Positions 8,754-16,821 of a DNA stretch of 16,821 nt are shown here, piece by piece (the stretch's first letter is position 1; each line of letters starts with the position of its first letter). The notes beneath the pieces are model-generated. The model was not told where the DNA came from, did not search any database, and was given only the letters and a program-made list of their open reading frames with translations. The translations under genes were made by a program, and so were the position numbers. The DNA is from Mucidula mucida (taxonomy: Eukaryota; Basidiomycota; Agaricomycetes; Agaricales; Physalacriaceae), in the NCBI GenBank assembly GCA_015501055.1, contig JADNYV010000737.1:1-16821 (forward strand). The letters run 5' to 3'.

Positions 8754-9728
8754 GTGCGTGATGGTGGCGTAGATTTCTGTGAGTCTGATTTTCTCCGTGG
8801 ACTAGAGCCTTCAATGACGGTGGTGAGGGTAGGAATGAACGCCTGGATGAGAGGGAAGGGACACCTGTGAACCCCGGGCCGGGCCCCCGAAAGATTTCGC
8901 ACGTTCTAAACATGACTCACAACTATACGAACACGTTGACGAGCGCTGTGAATATAGTCGCTACGACGTGAGTTTGGATTCGTGAAGACTTTCTTGTCGC
9001 GATGGTCGAGATCTCCCCGCCTTCCTCCTCTTGTCATTCAACAACGGATTTCCTTCGACCCATATGCAGCAGCCCATTATGAATGCTGCGCAATGTCGCT
9101 GCTCTGGCCTCTAAGCGTCAGACAGAATTGCCCCCTCAAAGTGGGATATTTCGTACTGCGTGCGCGCCAATACCCAGGTCTAAGCGGAGGGCCAGCGAAA
9201 GTAAGCAGCCTCAAAGGCTAACGAGAAACGTGTTCACAGATTTCCAGAGCCTCCCGAACCCTAACGAGCCTCGGTATCTAGATAGAAGTTAGCCTTGGAT
9301 ACTATTGCCAGGTCTGACTACGTGTCTGAAGGAACAAAGCTACGTCGCTGTCGCTGTCATAGAAACTTCTCTGCATGTTTTGAGTGGGCTGAGTTTCAAT
9401 CTTGGATGCTGCTCAGAAGGTAAGATCTTTTGATCTGTGTTGGCCTAATCGTGCTACAAATTAGTTTCGCTATTTACTCGAATAGGTGCCCGCAAATTAT
9501 GAGCGCATCGTTGAAACTATCACGGTCGTCGCAGAATGAGTGGGGCATCTCCAGCATTGCTAAGATTTTCCCAGAGGCTCGATGACAAACTGCGCCCAAA
9601 ATAACTCTGAACAGACGCTCAGCGCGATTTTCTCCTGTATCAATGATTCATCACCCGATCTTCCACGAAGGCTCACTAACATGAAGGCGCCAAGTAACGG
9701 TGCCGTGGTGGGTCTGCTATTTCTCGAG
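8754..9728. other. Intergenic region between Fbox-B and SDR-C, no supported gene
   Basis: The region separates two divergently oriented genes and would hold both promoters. An open stretch at 9083-9200 is followed by an intron-like segment (9201-9239, GTAAGC..CACAG with CTAAC inside). The predicted peptide has no recognisable motif, and the frame soon stops, so no gene is called. Confidence 0.4.
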
Positions 9729-9735
9729 TATAAAA
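9729..9735 (+). promoter_or_regulatory. TATA box of SDR-C
   Basis: TATAAAA lies 36 bp before the ATG at 9771. This supports active transcription of the intact SDR and the choice of the upstream ATG over the in-frame ATG 30 bases later. Confidence 0.55.
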
Positions 9736-9770
9736 CCAGGATTTGAACGCCAACAGAAATCATCCACGCA

Positions 9771-10908
9771 ATGGCCGCCCAACTCAACATCTCTAACATC
9801 ATGTCTCTTACCGGCCAAGTGGCCCTCGTCACCGGTGGTGGAACCGGAATGTGAGTGAAGTTTCGCTGGTCGTAACCATTCGCACGTTTCTGAGCTTCCA
9901 TAGTGGCTTCGCCATTGCCAAAGGCTTTGCTGCTAATGGTGCCAAAGTCTACATCACTGGCCGCCGTGAAGAAACTTTACGCGCGGCTGCTGCATCGCTA
10001 CCTGCGAATGAAGGCGTCTTGATTCCGTACGTGTCCACTTCGCGACAATACTTCAGTAACACCAACACACGCGTGTAGATTGTCGATGGATGTAACCGAC
10101 CAAGCCAGCATCGACAGAGCTGCCAAGTACATCCAGACCACCCATGGCCGACTTGACATACTCGTCAACAAGTCAGTATACTAGCTCTTCACTTTGAAAC
10201 CATATCACACAGCTTCCGTAGTGCGGGTGTAAGCGATCCCTTGCCCTCAACATATCCCGACTTTGGCAAGAAGAAGTTCGAAAACTTCAGCGCCGGCAAG
10301 GACGCTCTCGAGCACGAGACATTCAAAGGCTGGAATGATGTCTTCGACATCAACACCTCTGCGCCGTTCTTCATGGTTCGCGCCTTCTCCGACCTCCTTG
10401 TCAAGGGCGCGGAAGCACGTAACAGTACCGCCTCCGTGATCAACATTGGATCCGTGGCAGCGTCCGTTAGGTCTTGGGTTCCCGTCCTCAGCGTACGAAT
10501 CATTCCCTCTCCCTACTTCATACTTAAAACATCCTCCCTGTAGTTGGCGTACGGAGCCTCGAAGACTGCACTCGAGAAAGTCTCCGTAGGACTCGCCACT
10601 GATTTCGCTCGTCGCAAGATCCCCATTCGCGTCAACGTCATCCACCCCGGGGTCTTCCCCTCTGCTATGGTCCCAGCGGATAGCCTACAGAAGATGGAGA
10701 CCCCACTCCCAGGCTTCATTGCCCCGACCCCACTTGGTCGGGCTGGAACGTAAGCAGCACTTGTCATTGTTATAAGGAAGTCGGCTAATGCGTTACTTTC
10801 GACAGAGAGGCAGAGATGGTTATGACTGCGATGTACCTGGCCGCGTGTACGTATGCTACTGGTGCATCCATCGCCGTCGATGGAGGACTTGGCCTGGTGA
10901 ACCCTTGA
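9771..10908 (+). CDS. SDR-C: intact classical short-chain dehydrogenase/reductase, 291 aa
   Basis: Six exons are inferred: 9771-9850, 9904-10026, 10079-10171, 10222-10492, 10544-10749 and 10806-10908. Introns are 50-56 bp. They join to 876 bases including TGA. All classical SDR landmarks are present: the cofactor glycine motif TGGGTGIG at residues 21-28, NNAG at 98-101, a serine in VINIGS (S176, likely catalytic), YGASK with Y192 and K196, and VDGG near the end. The arginines in YITGRREE after the second strand suggest preference for NADP(H). The protein resembles fungal SDRs often labelled as 3-oxoacyl-ACP-reductase-like or RhlG-like; the true substrate cannot be told from sequence. It has no signal peptide or membrane segment, so it is probably cytosolic. 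It is the only complete member among four SDR copies here and may be the active survivor of a duplicated set. A TATA box lies just upstream. Confidence 0.93.
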
Positions 10909-11050
10909 TATTGTAGCAGCGTGAATTTTAGATAGAACAATGCAAACTTATCTATAGCATTGCTTCGATGTGCGAATATGACCACTTACTTTGAGAAGGT
11001 CTTCTTTCAAAGGATTTTTTCGCCATAGTTTAAATGTAGTTTATTATAAT

Positions 11051-11105
11051 GACTGCTATGCACTCGTATCCAAGTGGTGCACTCGTCTCCGTCGAGGATG
11101 GCTCG
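11051..11105 (+). pseudogene. SDR-D: scrap of an SDR last exon
   Basis: The stretch GACTGCTATG, then CGTAT, TGGTGCA and CCGTCGA follows the order of the last exon of SDR-C (GACTGCGATG, CGTAT, TGGTGCA, CCGTCGA), the part coding for ATGASIAVDGG. About 27 of the 37 core bases match, with a deletion between the first and second blocks. It lies about 140 bp after the SDR-C stop and before the Fbox-C relic. It may be the tail of a further, almost erased SDR copy. A chance match is possible. Confidence 0.5.
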
Positions 11106-11198
11106 CCCGACGTACGATTCTTTGAATTGAGGACATTCGACATAGAAAAACGGCGCATAGATCTATTTTCGCGAACGAACGAGCAATAACTATTGCAA

Positions 11199-11415
11199 CT
11201 TTCTCGACACCTCCGAAAAGTCCAGTCTCGACAGTTTCAACCGGGCGGAACTCTGGCGATCCTCACATCTTTCGAAGGTGTTACCCGGAATTTAACCGTC
11301 CAACAAGCGGAATCTCTAACTCGACAGTAATCCATCCAGTTTATGTTGGGAGATTTGTCTTCATAACAATGTTCTCAGACACGCGGCACCACCAGAGACA
11401 AGGCAATCAAGTTGA
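11199..11415 (-). pseudogene. Fbox-C: 3' relic of a third F-box copy
   Basis: The plus strand shows CACCTCCG, TCCAGTCTCGAC, then matches to the Fbox-A/B tail through CCATCCAGTTTA, a gap of about 50 bases, and CACCACCAGAGACAAGGCAA. On the minus strand this corresponds to the coding tail with SSWRFRSL..LELSRLEFPE in the other copies. Many substitutions and indels have removed any open frame. It is older or faster decaying than the other two copies. Its position, after an SDR and on the opposite strand, repeats the SDR-B/Fbox-B arrangement. Confidence 0.75.
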
Positions 11416-12603
11416 CGTCGGTGGCGCGGTCCACACGTTCTCCAGACTGTGGTCTGCCACTGCCACTGCCACTGGTCAACGAACTCCTGAGGATGACGAA
11501 TATTCGAAATGAACAGACTTTCTTCTTGGCTCATGATATAAATGTTTCGTTTTGATAGAGATGGTGGATGCTGGCAAGAGAGAAACCGGGCACGTGGTCG
11601 TGGGTAACAGCCGCTTGAAAGTTTCGCACGCGACTGTCGACAATGCTTTTCTCTAGAGACCCATGAGCAAAGTCATCCAGGAAACCTGTTGTCCTTACGG
11701 GCAAGAGGACTCAGTACTCGTAGATCTTGGGTCCAACTTAGGTCAGCGTTATGTTTCCTTCTGAATCTTCGTTTGAACCGTCTGTGGCCGATAACTGCAA
11801 CATCCCATGGCCCAGGTGCCCGAGCAGAGGTAGGCACCATCATCGCCTACATTTATCTCGAACAATCATCAAAGATCCCAGGATATCACTTTCTCGGCTA
11901 CCTGAAAATTCAATCGTGCCCGTCATATCAGTAATTCACGGATCCGACATATTTCCATCAACAGGTCTTCGGATCTGAGATACATCTGTTCTTGATCTGT
12001 TCAAAGGCCGACTCATCAATATGATGCAAGAAGCGACGCGTTCCACCACATGTTGTCATGTCAATCCATCACGAGTAAGGAACCCAACAATTTACTCGTT
12101 CTTGAAGGATGTGCTCGTCCAGGCGTAATCTGGTTAACAAGTTACTTGTCAGTCAAGTTCCCGCTCTAGATGTCGGACTCATCCAGCGGCGACCCCGTCC
12201 AACTGATCGCAACCTGTAGACCGACTCTCATGTTATCATGACATCGTCCAGACTCAATATGAATGACTCGGTACGAACCACGCACACGTCATGCCCCTTT
12301 CGAGTCAACATTCGCTCAAAGAAGGAACAATAGCAGCGGTCCCGATGCGCCCTTTCTCGTCCCTCCCAGAAATAGGCGTTCTCGAACATTGGCTCTGATG
12401 CTAGTGATATGCATCTATACATTCCTAGGTACGAGGTCAATGATACGGCCAGGACGTGCCTTCCGTCTGACGCTACAATTCTCACAGGCCATACTCGAGT
12501 CAGAACAGTTGAGGCTTCGGAGTCGAATAAAGGGAGACAGAAAGGTAGCCAGGTTTCTTCACTCTTTCTCCCCACCAGCATTCAGAGTAACCTCTACCTC
12601 GAG
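11416..12603. other. Long region without a recognised gene
   Basis: About 1.2 kb with only short unconvincing open frames (for example 11689-11934 and 12263-12688), none with motifs I recognise. The right end holds the promoter of the LysM gene; no clear TATA box was found, though an AATAAAG lies near 12528. Further decayed F-box or SDR sequence may be present but I could not align it. Confidence 0.4.
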
Positions 12604-13072
12604 ATGTTCACCAAACTCCTCTTCGCAGCTCTCGCCCTCATCGTTGTCCAAGCTCAGGTCGCTGACTGCGCCAGGACGATTTTTGTGACGCCATCTCTGC
12701 CGCGAATAATGCCTCCACGTTCGTCTTTGCCACGTCCTCGGAACGTCGAGTTAACCTTCTAGTTACAGCTACCAGCTCGCGCATGTGAACCCGCAGATCA
12801 ACGCGGGATGCACTAACATCTTTGCTGGGCAGACCCTCTGCCTCGGAGAAATCGGCCAAGACTGCAATGAGACACATGTCATTGCTTCGGGCGATGCGTG
12901 TGGAGCTATTGGGGTTCCGCTTGATGTTTTGTTGGCGAACAACCCGAACGTTAATTCGGCGTGCAGCAATATTTATCCGGGAGAGGTTCGTGACTTTATT
13001 GTCTCTAAAAACTCGTCCGACTTATAATTTGGACAGGTTCTTTGTGTGGCAGATGAAGAGGTCTACGTTTGA
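12604..13072 (+). CDS. Secreted LysM-domain protein, first LysM damaged
   Basis: LysM domains bind chitin or other N-acetylglucosamine chains; secreted fungal LysM proteins can shield hyphae or bind cell-wall fragments. The ATG at 12604 opens a secretion signal (MFTKLLFAALALIVVQAQ). LysM 1 reads DFCDAISAANNAST, intron 12719-12768, then YQLAHVNPQINAGC and IFAGQTLCLG. LysM 2 reads THVIASGDACGAIGV, VLLANNPNVNSACSNIYPGE, intron 12986-13036, then VLCVADEEVYV with TGA at 13070-13072. Both introns start with GTTCGT and are 50-51 bp. The signal peptide and LysM 1 are in different frames, changing near 12672. The expected start of LysM 1 (T-Y-T-V-x-x-G-D) is missing, consistent with a deletion of about 19 bases. 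Unless an unseen splice repairs it, the gene is a pseudogene. LysM 2 looks intact. Confidence 0.7.
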
Positions 13073-13565
13073 GCTGTTCGTATCAAATTGCACTAAGTCT
13101 AGTATTTTCATTTGGTTCTTCTTAGTTTTTGGGAAGAAAGTTTCACTGTGATTGTATATGCACACTATACCTTCAGAGAAAAGACTTGGGATTTTATCTG
13201 AAGACCTTCGTCGGAATACTCTACGGTTCTTCACAATCCCGCTCAGTTTCAGAACGCTATCTGAACACTGCACAAATTACGTTTCATCTAAGTATTCTTC
13301 ATTTTGCTCAGTGGCTGACGTTGCGGATCCGCCACTGCGCGTCTAGATAAGTAGTGTTGAGTACTGAGGTCTGCTATCAAGGTTCTACTACGAAAGCATT
13401 CATTGCCTTTGAAGTCAGGTCTAGCGACATCTTCCGATCTTCCTTCTTAAACTATTGCAACCTACCGAGTGGAGCGACGGTAGTCGAGAGCATTGATTTG
13501 AACTTCTTCTGACACTTCCTTACTACACTACTATAAACAAGAGATCAACTACATAACAGACAGCA
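13073..13565. other. Intergenic DNA, no recognised feature
   Basis: This is the space between the convergent LysM and F-box genes and would contain both 3' ends. Nothing coding or structured was recognised. Confidence 0.45.
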
Positions 13566-15123
13566 CTATCGAGTAGCAACACTAGGTTGCATGTACATCG
13601 CATCGAAAACGGGATCGTTGAACGTTCCACCAAGACAGTAAGCTTCGTCCTCGGACGGAAGCTCGACCTCTTCCTCGTCGGAATATTCCGCAGTGCGATA
13701 AACCACGACGTCTTCCAGACCCTCAAAGACTTCCCCGCCATCTCCAACGACATGCAGGCTGATGAGCACACTCCTCCCGACGGCCTGCCTGATCTTCTGC
13801 ATCGTAACCCTATCAACGCCCTCACATTCGCACAGCGTGAGCGTCTCCAAGCTCAATCCCGGCTCGAGCAAGCAATCGACATTGGGCATCCGCTCCATCT
13901 CAGATGCTTCACGCCCTCACAGACTTCTCGAAGAACGGTGCGGCTAGCATAGACCGCCTTGAGCGTAACACTCTCCAAATCGACGTCGCCGAAGCACGCT
14001 AGAATGCCGCTGGCGTCGGGCACTCCGACGTCTCCTGGATGCGTCTCGCATTCCACAGTCAGGTTCTGAAGACACGGAGCATCGACGAGCCCGGCTTGGA
14101 CAAGTCCAGAACACACGTCGGACCGGAAGCCGATGGTGAGGTGGGTGAGTGCAGGAAGAGATATGGGGGGTAGAGAGCCCGGGATGTACGACACATCCGC
14201 ATCGTTCAATACTCGGAGTCTGCACAACGTTGGTGCACAAGCAGACAACATAGCGTGCATCTCCCTTAGCGACGGGCGCACCGAAGCTGCTAAGGAGGAG
14301 ATGTCTAGCGTCTGGAGGTGCAGTGGTGCGCTTAGGGTAGGCCAAGCGGCGGGAACGCCGCGTAGGGTCAGATGGCGGAGGGAGGATTGTCGTTGACTGT
14401 TTGGGTTGGCATGGAAATTTAGAGGGCGCGTATATCGCGCGGGTTCGAAGTTGGGTGCATGACTGATGTAGTCGTTGCAGCGCATCAAGGTGAGGTGCTC
14501 TAACAGCGGGGCATCGAGGGGATTTAGAAGCTGGATGGCCATATGCATAGGACGCCATGTATCCGTCATTATGGATAGCGTTCGCCAACGCGACATGTGT
14601 GGGAGAAGTGTCCGAATCGCCGCGTACATGTGCGGTTCTGCGAATGGGGGCGTGTAGGAACAATATGGGTCAAGGCTGCAATAGACGATCAAAAGAAATT
14701 CGTTTGGATGGAGGAAACAACATACTCGGGCTCTCCAAAATCATACTGCGGGTCCCGGGCATCGATGAGAATGTCAATAGGGCGATTTCGGGACAACTTG
14801 AGGTACGCCGAGAAATGGGATGTGTCGAATAGTGTTCGCCTTTTACCGGTCTGCGGTACAAAGAATTCGTGGAGAGACCCAATCGTCGCGGAAAGCGTAG
14901 TCCATAACGTGGGTGTCTCCCATGCGATCCGGCGCCAATGTCTGCACACCGACGAAAGCCTAGTCGGCGTCCTAGCCAGATCTACATCGAACAGCGCATC
15001 GGTCGTCATACCATGGGTGTGGGGTGAAGGAGCTGTCAAAGCGAAAATGTACGACAGCAACTCCACGGGAAGGGAATCAACGGGTATGCCAGGCCGTAGC
15101 TTATAGGAAATGCCAGTGGACAT
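13566..15123 (-). CDS. F-box domain protein, probably leucine-rich type
   Basis: The protein starts MSTGISYKLRPG and then has an F-box (IPVDSLPVELLSYIFAL, about residues 13-30, followed by LSSVCRHWRRIAWETPTLWT), as in SCF ubiquitin-ligase adaptors of basidiomycetes. A 50-bp intron at 14725-14676 (GTATGT..TTGCAG) joins GEPD to LDPYCSYTPPF. The long second exon carries leucine-spaced segments (PLLEHLTLMRC, SLRHLTLRGV, HLQTLDIS, ALTHLTIG, CLQNLTVEC), like degenerate leucine-rich repeats. A frame change occurs near 13900 between GVKHL and MERMPNVDCLLEPG. It could be a one-base indel or an intron at 13954-13899 (56 bp, GTCTAT..TGAG). The tail has an acidic patch (SDEEEVELPSEDE) before the stop. 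It is unrelated to Fbox-A/B/C beyond the F-box. A TATA box precedes it. Confidence 0.8.
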
Positions 15124-15199
15124 AAGCGCGGCTCAGCGGATTGCGAGGGCGGGGCAGGCGAAAAGAGTTTGGGGAAGGAAGGCGAACCCCCGCCTGCAC

Positions 15200-15206
15200 T
15201 ATATAA
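15200..15206 (-). promoter_or_regulatory. TATA box of the F-box gene
   Basis: The minus strand reads TTATATAG, 77 bp before the ATG at 15123. Confidence 0.5.
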
Positions 15207-15921
15207 CCACGCCCCCTCGTCCTATTGGACCACCTAGAACAAAAGGGAGCATCATGAAAGGACCCATCAAATGCACAAAAAGCAGCGACTTACAACAATA
15301 AGCCTTTTGTTTTCTGGGTTCAGGGTGCACTCAGAAAAAGCTTCTAGCCGTCGTCGCCCGCCTCCCTTCTTATATGAACGCAGGGAACCCAGCAGGAGTG
15401 CTCATCAGAGACGTAGGAGAGAAAGATACATCTGCGGGTTTCATTGTAGCTTCCATAACGATGGAGAGAACAAAGAAAAACTCGGAATGGGATCGTGATC
15501 GATCTCAGATCCGGACATTGACTCCGAGCTGAATATAAAGCAAGCCCCATAAAAGGCAATTTCAACAATGCTCATCATATGGAGTGTGGGACCTGAAAGC
15601 GCGAGGCTCTCATCCGAGAACGTCAAAGCTGTCCGAAATTAAAAGCATCATGCTGGATTGTCATCGGAGGCTCGCGCGCCTCTTCCTGCCTATTTCGCCG
15701 ACGTAAACGAACCTCCTCCAAATCAGAAGCTGCAGAGTTTAATCAATGGACGTTGCCCACCATATTTTTCGAATCCAAAAGCGCTTCCCAATAATTATGA
15801 GCTTGAGTAAAGAACGCCACAATTAAGGATTCGAAACATCCCAGTAAATTGTTATATCGTACATCGTCCTGATTACTAGTTATACACACTACATACAGAT
15901 AAACCAACCACACGGAGAATC
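15207..15921. other. Intergenic DNA, no recognised gene
   Basis: The region lies between the start of the F-box gene and the 3' end of the transcription factor gene. Short open frames (15344-15568, 15271-15498) carry no motif. It should hold upstream control sequence of the F-box gene and the 3' untranslated region of the transcription factor. Confidence 0.45.
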
Positions 15922-16821
15922 CTAAGAAGGAGAAGTAACAATCCCATTCATCTTCGCTCCCAGCCCATGCACGCCACTTGGCTCACCATACGACGACTCT
16001 GTTCCAAACCCTAATATCCCATTCAGGTCCACATTGCCCCCGTCAAACAGCGCCATCACCTCGGGGCTCATATTCATGTACCCCATCTCCCCAATCCCCA
16101 TGTCCATCCCCATCCCGTCAAACTCAAACTTGGGCTGAGGTTGAGGCTGAGGCTGCGAACGCGGTTCAGATCCAGCCGAGCTCTGACTCTGGAAGTCGGT
16201 CGGGGAGAACGCCTCGGGACTAGACCGCGCCACAGAGGGCGCTTTTTTCCGTACAGGGCGTACCCATGGCGGTCGCTTGTGATCGCTTTCTGGCGACTGG
16301 CTCGGCTCCAAGGGGATTTGCGTTACTAGGAAGGATTGGTATGGAATGGAATGATGACGAGATGATACTCACATCGACAGAATTCCTCCATGAGATCGCC
16401 TGACCGTAAGCCACAGATGTAACGACCACTAAACCGCCGAAGGAGCCCGATGCACGTACGCAGCGCGTCTAGACCCGACGGTATCAGATGCTGTAATGGC
16501 TCCGACTTGCAGTTAAGTAACACTGCAACAAGCGTCCGACCCGCCTGTGTGAGCTGATGAATAACATGTACACCATCTGCGCGATGTGAGCACAAGCATA
16601 AGGTGAAAACCGAAAGCACCCACAGTATGTCATGAGCCCCTTCCGCGCAATGTGCATATGCGCGCGCGCAATTTCCAACGCCGACGAATGAGCCGAGATC
16701 ATAGCCTCCCGCTCACTCTCCTCAGGCACGTGCTCAATCCCATCATCCACCGCATGCGCAACCGTCTCCGAGAACCGATGCCGATAAATCAACAACCCGC
16801 ACGAAGTGTCCGCACAATACA
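15922..16821 (-). CDS. Fungal-specific transcription factor, C-terminal part (runs off window)
   Basis: The partial protein enters from beyond 16821 and reads [20 protein letters not shown], then [18 protein letters not shown] 47-bp intron follows (16623-16577, GTGGGT..GCGCAG), then [20 protein letters not shown] and [18 protein letters not shown] second 47-bp intron (16372-16326, GTGAGT..CCTAG) joins EEFCR to [13 protein letters not shown]. The helical, hydrophobic pattern resembles the middle homology region of fungal zinc-cluster regulators; the DNA-binding zinc cluster would lie outside the window, so the family call is moderate. The last exon is low in complexity: a basic stretch ([13 protein letters not shown]), Q-P repeats, a Met/Gly-rich acidic segment ([18 protein letters not shown]), and the end NGIVTSPS with TAG at 15924-15922. 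This tail could be an activation domain. Predicted location is the nucleus. Confidence 0.7.

Noticed and set aside
9083..9292. Open frame with an intron-like segment at 9201-9239
   Set aside because: The peptide has no recognisable motif, the intron would be only 39 bp, and the frame stops soon after joining.
12263..12688. 141-residue open frame overlapping the LysM start
   Set aside because: It has no motif, runs in a different frame from the signal peptide, and is arginine/serine-rich as expected for a shadow frame.
13944..14663. 239-residue minus-strand open frame inside the second F-box gene
   Set aside because: It overlaps the leucine-rich frame that continues the F-box protein; the alternative has no domain signal.
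16130..16165. Q-P repeat region as a DNA repeat element
   Set aside because: It lies in frame in the transcription factor tail, where low-complexity Q/P sequence is common.

Overview
The window is nuclear DNA of a filamentous fungus, most likely a mushroom-forming basidiomycete (Agaricomycetes). The evidence is introns of about 45-65 bp with GT..AG ends and CTRAY-like branch points in nearly every gene, F-box/leucine-rich-type proteins, secreted LysM and cysteine-rich proteins, and a fungal-specific transcription factor. There is no bacterial, organellar or viral signature. All splice sites were assigned by eye.

Layout. At the left edge are two copies of a 22-bp palindromic repeat. 324-1469 (-) is a short-chain dehydrogenase/reductase (SDR) pseudogene, called SDR-A. 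1797-1923 (-) is a PEX19 relic lacking its interior. 2356-3673 (+) is a broken F-box gene (Fbox-A). 4197-4645 (+) is a small secreted protein with eight cysteines. 5215-6430 (+) is an intact four-exon PEX19 gene ending in a CaaX box. 6973-7190 (+) is a fragment of SDR (SDR-B) and 7487-8753 (-) a second broken F-box copy (Fbox-B). 9771-10908 (+) is the only intact SDR (SDR-C, six exons). It is followed by two more relics, an SDR last-exon scrap at 11051-11105 (+) and an F-box tail at 11199-11415 (-). 12604-13072 (+) is a secreted two-LysM protein whose first LysM looks damaged. 13566-15123 (-) is another, unrelated F-box gene. 15922-16821 (-) is the 3' part of a fungal-specific transcription factor that runs off the window.

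The main story is structural. The left third of the window and the 5.2-11.4 kb region are built from the same parts (PEX19, SDR, F-box) in inverted and rearranged order. Only one PEX19 and one SDR appear to have survived intact; the other copies carry frameshifts, stops, deletions and probably an insertion. Homologous order and strand are kept for PEX19 then SDR in both arms. This points to an inverted segmental duplication followed by decay, not to independent gene family members.

The intact genes do not form an obvious pathway. PEX19 is a housekeeping peroxisome-biogenesis gene, SDR-C a probable NADP(H)-dependent oxidoreductase, and the F-box genes belong to a fast-turnover family. The cysteine-rich and LysM proteins are secreted and would act outside the cell. 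No RNA gene, CRISPR array or complete transposon was recognised.
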